A DNA stretch of 64,000 bases from Neurospora tetraspora (Eukaryota > Ascomycota > Sordariomycetes > Sordariales > Sordariaceae): positions 3,658,001 through 3,722,000 of the forward strand of contig NW_026944383.1 in assembly GCF_033439725.1 (NCBI RefSeq), in the 5' to 3' direction. A model generated the notes under the pieces. That model was not told the DNA's origin. It searched no databases and was given only the letters and a program-made list of their open reading frames with translations. A program made the translations under genes and the position numbers. Below are positions 56,973 through 64,000 of the stretch, piece after piece; within the stretch, counting starts at the first letter, position 1, and each line of letters opens with the position of its first letter.

Positions 56973-59900
56973 ATGATGTTCAACTTGCAAGGAGACATGA
57001 TGAGATAAGGCATAAAAGTATGCGAAAAGCATTACACATTCGCTATCTAACGTCTACCGGTACCAAGAACGCAGTAGTTGACGAGTTCTTTTGGAGGTGG
57101 AATGAAAGTCATGTAAGCAAAGGATGCCATTAACGATTATATGAATTCAAACCGGTACATAGACCAGAGGAAGACTAGTCGACTATTTCGCTTTCCAATC
57201 CCCAGTCGACACTCCAATATAATAAATGTCAGAAGGAAGGATGATGGGCAAGGAGTACACTGCGCTTTAGAATAGTGTCTCTACTTGACAGGTCAATATC
57301 ACTAATTCATGTCACAAAAAAGACTTAGACTTCTAGCCACTAGTCTCGGCGTTTTCTTCTTTTCCTAAGCCCTGATGAGTATCTCGGCTTCCATCTTGCA
57401 ACACTAGTTCATGTATTTTGGTAGAAATGCAGAGACTCACCTCGTGCATGCTGTGTCTTCTTTTGGATGTGATGAGGGGCTATACAACACTGGCTAGAAC
57501 TATGAAGATGCTGCCACTTGGTAGATGTGACGGAATGGAGTGCACTTTATATCTCTTTGCGTGGAGTGATGTCCGCGTAGACTTTGCACTCTGCCCATCC
57601 GCTTTTGAGATGGCTAAACTGGTTATAAACTTTGATATCGAGCGCCCTCTCTCTCCTTTCTCTTCGTTCGGACAGTGTCCGGGGTTTAGATCGATGTCAT
57701 GCCTGCGGCGCTTGAGCAATGGCATAGAACAAATGCAATCGATAAGCTGGCACTGCCGAAAAGTAAGTGGGCGCGGTTGTGTTCAAGAGAGCCTTACCAG
57801 TTAAACCAGAGGCGGCCACGGCGTGGATTATTGTATTGAAGACCTTCACCTAAAGGGTTTCTCAGCCTTGCTGAACAATGATGACACAATGGCGGCATAG
57901 TCACAAATGGGATTCAAAGGCACCCATAATCTTGTGTCGCAATGGAGAGAAAGAAACAAAGCCCAAATAGAACAGGAGAACGAGTTACCTCGAATCTCTT
58001 CTTTAGACACAAGTGGTTCGCCAGTAGGTTGGGAACCTATCGTGACATCGTGGTCCTGTGTCCTGTGTCATCATCACCACAACCTCTCGCTAGATTCAGT
58101 TGCCTTGAAGCGTTGATTGTCGCTCGCAATCTCATTGCTGGAGTCGCGTGACAAATGACCTAAAACAGGGGAGGGGGTAGATAGGGTTCCCAGTCTGTCC
58201 AAGTTGTCTATGGATTGGCAGCCAAGCCGTGGCAGTTGGCGTAGAGCCGTGGAGGGGTAAGAAGTCAGTCAATCAGCAGCAAGAAGACGGTCTTTTAGGG
58301 GAGTGTACGTTCCCAAATGGTATTGTAGGGGTCATTAGGGGTCGTTTTAGGGGTCCCTGATGATCTTGTGAGGGACAAGGCCAGGGTGATGGGCGAGGGA
58401 GATCCGAACCGGGAACCAACAATTGCTCGACCACAGGACATGTAAATCTGGACTGATAGGCTAGTCTCTGGCTCGAAGATAACGCGTGAGTTACCAACAG
58501 CCATTCGATCTCGCCAAACACAACATCGAAGGATGTTCGACGTGAAGGGGGTTGCAACACAGGGCTGTGTAGGTGAGGATCGCCTCACATATCTCGATAA
58601 CCGTGGGGGAAAAGACAGCAAATGGAGGGGGCGGGCAGGAAACAAGCCTTGTGATCGAGACATCCGGTAGTGAAGGGTAGACACACTACCAACCTCGAGG
58701 AATATTCGACGGGGCGCAACGGGAGCGGGAGGATAGCGTTTGGTAGTCAACCCGCCCGGAGAAGGCTCGCAGTCTTCTAGCCGTTTCCATGTCCCCTCCT
58801 TTTGCACCCAGTCTCGCCAGTCTCTGCCCAGCAAATGATCGCTGGCCTAACAAAGTTGGAAACGCCCATAGGAGGACACTGGCTAGGTGCCGCGAAGACC
58901 CCACTCTATCGCTCGCTTCCGAACAATGGGACATAATGGAACGAATGGGAGTTGTAGATAGCCTCAGAGCCAGAGTTGGCCCATTGCTGTGACATGTCCA
59001 CTAGGTGACGGTAAAGCGTATTTTGGCAACATATGTAGACACATACTATTCACTCCTTTCCCTGCCAGGTGATATGAAGAAGATAACATGGAAGCCTGAG
59101 AAGGAGGAGGATGAGTAGCCGGAGCGAGAGGACCGATTGGCGCCGATGAGACAGGCGCATGAGAGCAAGCGCACAGACCAAGAGGTACTTGATAGGGGGT
59201 ACTTATTAGTTGAGGTAAATTGGCAAATTGGCGGGCAGTCTGGCATTGGCACGAGACAACGTGTGCCATGCGGTGACAAAGAGGCAGCGAATTGGGAACT
59301 CCCTGGTGGTGCTAGTTCCAGGAAGATGAGAGGGGCTGCCGATGGCGGGGCTCAGCTCTGAGTCAAGGTTCCAGAGACTCCAAACAGAGCACGCCGTCCA
59401 TATCCCGATCTCCTGCTGGGCCGCTATGCGGATGCGTGTGTAAGAGATGGGAAGATGCGACTGCTGCACATGGAAACGCCGGGCTCGACAAGCCAAGACG
59501 TTGACGATGCCGTCGACCGCATTTCTCTGGTCTTGCCAGCCTGGCCAACATGGGGAATTGGGATAAAGGTGACAGGAATCCGCCGCAGTGGATGGCAAGT
59601 GGACTCTGCGACAATCCCGGCAATGTATAGGTGAGATTGGAAATGTAACTTTTTGAGCCGCCGCTTGGCGTCAAATGGACAACACACCAATGGTCAAGAA
59701 GGAAAAATGAGGCTTCAAAAAACTTCACCTCGTGGTGGGGGTGACGTTCCAGAGCGTGATATCCTGGCGTCGTAGTATGTGATGACCATGGCGAAAAGGT
59801 TGCAAATGCAAACAGCTCGCGAGCTTACCTAGGTACAAGCTGAGGCCCGTCTGCAAACATGAGATAGTAGAAGCATGCCACGCCATGGATCAGGATCATG

Positions 59901-60694
59901 GATGCCATGCCGTGCGGACGGGACTGAGAGAAAGTGGCGGGGCAGTTGAAGGATCACCTCACGATCCAGCACCTCATCGTCGGCCACCACCACTCGCAAC
60001 ACCACCGCGCTGGAAAGAGGGCAAGTGCGAGCCTGATGAGACGATGCCGCCTTGTTCCCTGGTTTTGTTGCCAGATTTGGGAGCCACGGGAGCTTTTGGT
60101 TTGGGCCCAACTCCAACTCCCCCCCCTCCGAAAAGCATGGCTGGACTCGGGGAAGACGAGAGAACAAGGCGGACCTGTGGATGTTGGGAGAGTGATCCCA
60201 AGATGCCCTGTGCGGCAGGGTGGGCACACGCAAATGTCAAGCAATCGCGTGGAGGCCACTCTGATTCTCGTCCCAATTGCCCATCCACCTGTTAGCGAGA
60301 GACTCCCAACCCCTTGCCTGTTGGCCTGGTCACCGCCGGGGAGGCTTGGGCGGCTAGGTCTCTCGCTAGCAGCCAATCGTCGTTTACTTCGACCTTGGCC
60401 CCGAAAAAAAGCAGGCCCCCCCAGCACGGCTGGCTTGCACTAGACTGGGCGGGGATCGGGGGAATCTCAGGCCCTCTCCCTAAAGTTAAGTCCCTTTGCC
60501 TTCAACCCAGCGACACTCCTTCGAACCTGCCCGCTTCCCAATCTTATCACGTCACAAGCCAGCAAAGCAAAACCACCGCAGTCTTCCGGTCAACCAATTT
60601 TTTTCTCCCTCTCTTTCCGCTTTCTCCTCCTCCAATCTCAATCTGCAACAGTAGCGATCTTTTGCCGCACCCTATACCCAACCCAATAAACAAA

Positions 60695-61935
60695 ATGGCC
60701 AACGAAGTAAGTCAGCTCCAGCCCGCCGTCAACGCCGGCCTCCGGGCGCAGACGGCCCATTCCCCCATTCCTCGACACCGCCTTCTCCTCCTCGGCGCCG
60801 GTCATGGCCAGCAGGATCGCTACGCTCGTCGCCTACCTCCGTCCGTCAAGTTGCAACACATGTGCTAACGTTTGCCCTCTTCTTTGGTGTAGCGCGAGAG
60901 GTGTGTGTGATTCCGCTGCCTGCTGCCTGCTGCCCGCTGTTCGCGCGGGCTTCGGCATCGGTGTATCTGACCCCACTGGCAGCCTGCGTACTGACGAGAC
61001 GGTGAAATCAACAGCAAGACTTTCCTCGCCCGCCTCTGCGAGCAGGCTGAGCGTTACGATGAGATGGTTACCTTCATGAAGGAGGTCGCCAAGCTCGGTG
61101 GTGAGCTCACCGTTGACGAGCGCAACCTCCTTTCCGTTGCCTACAAGAACGTCGTCGGCACCCGCCGCGCCAGCTGGCGCATCATCTCCTCCATTGAGCA
61201 GAAGGAGGAGTCCAAGGGCTCCGATAAGCACGTCGCCATTATCAAGGAGTACAGGCAAAAGATTGAGACCGAGCTCGAGACCGTCTGCAAGGATGTCCTC
61301 GAGGTCCTCGACGAGTCCCTTATTCCCAACGCCGCCACTGGCGAGTCTAAGGTCTTCTACCACAAGATGTATGTGTTCCAGGCCAAAACCCCTGGCCTTG
61401 GCGGTCGCTGATCAGTATTTCTTTACAGGAAGGGTGATTACCACCGTTATCTTGCCGAGTTTGCTTCCGGCGAGAAGCGCAAGGGCGCTGCTACCGCTGC
61501 TCACGAGGCTTACAAGGTACGAGCTCTTGAAAATTCGCGCGATTTGCTACCAATGCGCTGTTGCTAACCGGTGTCTTCACTGTCATGTAGAGCGCTACCG
61601 ATGTTGCTCAGACCGAGCTCACTCCCACCCACCCTATCCGCCTGGGTCTTGCCCTCAACTTCTCCGTTTTCTACTACGAGATCCTTAACTCTCCTGATCG
61701 TGCCTGCCACCTCGCCAAGCAGGCTTTCGATGATGCGATTGCCGAGCTCGACTCGCTCTCCGAGGAGTCCTACCGCGACAGCACCCTTATCATGCAGCTC
61801 CTCAGGGATAACCTCACTCTCTGGACCTCGTCCGATAACGGCGAGCCTGAGGCCGCTGCTGAGGCCCCCAAGGCCGAGGAGAAGGCCGAGGAGAAGGCTG
61901 AGGCTGCTGAGGAGAAGGCTCCCGAGGAGCAGTAA
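60695..61935 (+). CDS. 14-3-3 protein
   Basis: Five exons: 60695-60706, 60893-60900, 61015-61368, 61429-61516 and 61591-61935; 268 residues. Exon 1 encodes only Met-Ala-Asn-Glu, and exon 2 is an 8-nt microexon (CGCGAGAG) giving Arg-Glu plus two bases of Ser; together they restore the usual [20 protein letters not shown] start. Both family signatures are present: [11 protein letters not shown] and [20 protein letters not shown]. The groove residues Lys, Arg, Arg and Tyr (in VGTRRASW and [11 protein letters not shown]) are kept. The tail is acidic and Glu/Ala/Lys-rich. 14-3-3 dimers bind phosphoserine/threonine motifs in many signalling, metabolic and cell-cycle proteins. Introns 1 and 2 have GCTAAC and CTGAC branches. 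Confidence 0.95.
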
Positions 61936-63127
61936 GCGCACTTTTCCAGACCGTGGTTTCTTTCGCCATGACGGGTGCATGCCCTCGCTGGTTGCCTGAG
62001 GTGAACCGGAGTGGCACGGGAGCGCCCGTCTTTTGCGCAACTGGTCTTGTGTTGCTTCTTGACTTTGATAGCTAGGATTTTTGTAAACTCGGAGCTGGGC
62101 TTTGTTCTCTCTGGACTTGACCGGCTGGCGGATGGAGCGTGAAATATGCGGCACATTGGTCATTGGCTGGGCGGGGGGCTTCGCTAAAGGGAGTTGGTTG
62201 ATGCCGGGGGCCACTGAAATGCAGGGCATGATAGTCGTTTCTCTTACGGTCACGTTTCCTATTCTCTTATTATTATCCTTTCCCCGTCGTCGTTGCCGCC
62301 ACACACCTCTCCCTTCCACCTGCTTTTTCTCGGATGGGAAGAGGGTAAGAGAAGGAACAAGAAGGTCTCTATTAAACAACCCCCCCAAAAAGCCAAAGGG
62401 ACTACAACTTCCCTCTTGGCGAGGAAAACAAATGATACTCAAATCAGAGATATATCCCTGTCCTCTCATGAGGACGTTCACGTACCATAATCGTTTTGCG
62501 GTGCTTCTAAATGTCCTTACACTACCTGCCCAGGCTGAAAAGTCTATTTTGTAGACTAAAAGGGGCCCAGGCCCCAACATCGCTTTAGATCTGGAGCGCC
62601 GATATAAACTTATACCTCGGGAGATCAAGATGGTGTGCCATGAGTGTCACGACGACGAAGGCGGCGAAAGCTTACACAAAAGGCTGCTGCTACAAAAAGG
62701 CTTTCACAAGAGTGCAGTATATATCGAGACATACACGGCGTGTCTCTGAAACTACTTCATATCAGATAGATCGTATGTTCAATCTGTAGATATGCCAACA
62801 TTCAACTGGAAATTCATATCATTATCTACCCGGTTACGTTGAGACATCCCGTTCAACATCATAACCATTTCTGCTACCGAACGCCTACCATATGCCATCA
62901 ACCCATTAATGCCTTCGCAATAAAACCTAAATGCCCTGAAGGGTCCTAGCACAATCGTTTCCCAGTCAGTTTCCCAAAACCCTGACGCCCAAACACCCAT
63001 ATCTTTCCGTTGCCCTGGAAACAAAGTGTGCCATCCATGGTTTAAGACGCCGCCCCTCTGTGATGAATAAACAAACCCACTGAATCAAGAGCCAAAGTGT
63101 CGTGATGATATGTAACCCCTACAATTT
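61936..63127. other. Convergent intergenic region
   Basis: 1.2 kb between the stops of the 14-3-3 gene (plus) and the lipase gene (minus). Presumably two 3' ends; nothing else supported. Confidence 0.55.
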
Positions 63128-64000
63128 TCACAACTCGCCATCACCAAGCACAACCAAAGATCCCTGCGGCTGCGTCAAGTTATACTTGTCTCTCCCCCAA
63201 TCTGCCGGGTCACCACCAGGCACGCACAAACCCAGCCTCCAGAAGTAATCCCGGTGTGCAAAGAAGAGCTGCCAGAGCTTGAGTCTGGTGGGAAACATCC
63301 TCTTTGTCCTGGTCGTGGGTGCTGTTGCGGTCGGCTCACCATCCACATCACCATGCACATCATCAGCATCGCTACCGTCGTCACCATCACCACCCTCCGC
63401 AGCATCACCATCAACAACAGCAACAGCAACAGGATCTCGATAATAGACATCAAGATCAATCCCCTTCGCTGCTGCCAGCGCCAGCAAGTCAGTCACCTCC
63501 AGCAGACTACTACCATCGAACCACCCCCTTCCATCCGACTTCTCAGCCCCAGCCATGCACTCCGGATCGTTATCCCCTTGACACAACCGCAAGTCCTCAG
63601 GAGCAGGCGGCAAGTCCGGTTTGGAAATGTACACCTCGCCTGCGTGCGAGCGGTATCCCCATTCCGTCAGGGGGAGGAGGGGGACGGGGTCGTTGATGTG
63701 GGTTACGCGGCGGTAGGGGAGGGATTCTCTGTCCTTGTCCTTGACTTCTTTGTCTTCATTGTCAAGACCAAAGGCCTTGTCCAGGTAGTCCACCAGGGCT
63801 TGGTTCCCAATACGTGGTTCGCCAAAGGTTGTCACCTGGACGTCTTGCCAGCCTAGCGAGAGCCGGATTTCTAACGCGGCGAGAGCGGCGACGGCGCCGC
63901 CGAGGCTGTGCCCGACCAGGTGGACAGGGTAATCGGGGTGGTTGGCGCGGGCGGCTTTGAGGGCCGGTAGGACGTAGTCGCGCGCGCTGCGCCAGGAGGC
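63128..64000 (-). CDS. Class 3 lipase (fungal triacylglycerol lipase type), 5' end beyond the window
   Basis: Open from the window edge to a stop at 63128, 290 residues visible, no intron seen. The nucleophile elbow GHSLGG (Ser) follows YPVHLV, as in lipase_3 enzymes; TTFGEPRIGN and then HINDPVPLLPL supply the catalytic Asp region, HAGEVYI is the conserved stretch after it, and AHRDYFWRLGLC near the end supplies the catalytic His. An acidic, low-complexity segment (about 45 residues, rich in Asp, Gly, Ala; 63305-63445) is inserted between the Asp and His parts. The family hydrolyses triacylglycerols or, in feruloyl-esterase members, aromatic esters. The N-terminus and any signal peptide lie off the window, so secretion cannot be judged. 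Confidence 0.88.
   Translation of the reverse strand, partial: ASWRSARDYVLPALKAARANHPDYPVHLVGHSLGGAVAALAALEIRLSLGWQDVQVTTFGEPRIGNQALVDYLDKAFGLDNEDKEVKDKDRESLPYRRVTHINDPVPLLPLTEWGYRSHAGEVYISKPDLPPAPEDLRLCQGDNDPECMAGAEKSDGRGWFDGSSLLEVTDLLALAAAKGIDLDVYYRDPVAVAVVDGDAAEGGDGDDGSDADDVHGDVDGEPTATAPTTRTKRMFPTRLKLWQLFFAHRDYFWRLGLCVPGGDPADWGRDKYNLTQPQGSLVVLGDGEL

Larger units (their letters stand above)
55441..60694. other. Large gene-poor tract
   Basis: 5.25 kb without a supported gene, the longest such stretch outside the transposon. It holds an (ATGG)7 repeat (55787-55814), a (TTCC)13 repeat (56918-56972), a cluster of four AGGGG motifs (58297-58353), and, in its last 200 bp, the CT-rich leader of the 14-3-3 gene. 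Open frames up to 180 codons exist on the minus strand but have random composition. Non-coding transcripts are possible. Confidence 0.5.

Noticed and set aside
58325-58357. Telomere-like TTAGGGG words
   Set aside because: Spacing is irregular and the copies read TAGGGGTC; better explained as clustered AGGGG motifs than as an internal telomere repeat.
1-64000. CRISPR arrays, phage or prokaryotic operon structures
   Set aside because: None seen; introns, a eukaryotic tRNA and RIP show this is fungal nuclear DNA.

Overview
This window looks like a chromosome arm segment from a filamentous ascomycete of the Sordariomycetes, most likely Neurospora or a close relative. The evidence is short introns with GTRNGT donors, CTRAC branch points and YAG acceptors; moderately GC-rich genes 1-2 kb apart; and a 7.4 kb AT-rich island (about 20.5-27.9 kb) in which CpA/TpG dinucleotides are nearly gone, the mark of repeat-induced point mutation (RIP). 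The genus is inferred; no database was consulted.

Left part (0-20.5 kb): eaf6 (NuA4/NuA3 acetyltransferase subunit), a dipeptidyl-peptidase V type serine peptidase, rad21/scc1 (cohesin kleisin, minus strand), a PMR1-type Golgi Ca2+/Mn2+ P-type ATPase and the Golgi tether subunit COG4 in tandem, then an intron-containing tRNA-Ser(CGA).

Middle (20.5-27.9 kb): a nested pair of dead LTR retrotransposons. The outer one is a Ty1/copia element on the minus strand with 178-bp LTRs and an ACAGG target duplication; recognisable gag, integrase, reverse transcriptase and RNase H relics remain. A second, 1.9 kb LTR element with 278-bp LTRs and a CGTAA target duplication sits inside it on the plus strand.

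Right part (27.9-64 kb): a GPI-anchored Ser/Thr-rich protein, a small secreted protein, a peroxisomal 4-coumarate-CoA-ligase-like enzyme, the F1-ATPase assembly factor ATP11, cytochrome c peroxidase, the U1 snRNP factor PRP39, a synaptojanin-type phosphoinositide phosphatase, a candidate small cysteine-containing gene found from splice signals, a low-complexity protein of unknown function, 14-3-3, and a class 3 lipase cut by the window edge. The genes are mostly unrelated housekeeping functions; there is no sign of a secondary-metabolite cluster or a multi-gene accessory system.

The main points for follow-up are the polarised RIP within both LTR pairs, the cryptic three-exon gene at 51882-52447, the 8-nt microexon in 14-3-3, the alternative starts of the peptidase, and a gene-poor 5.2 kb tract before 14-3-3 with a cluster of four AGGGG motifs. 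Exon boundaries were read by eye from splice motifs and frame continuity.
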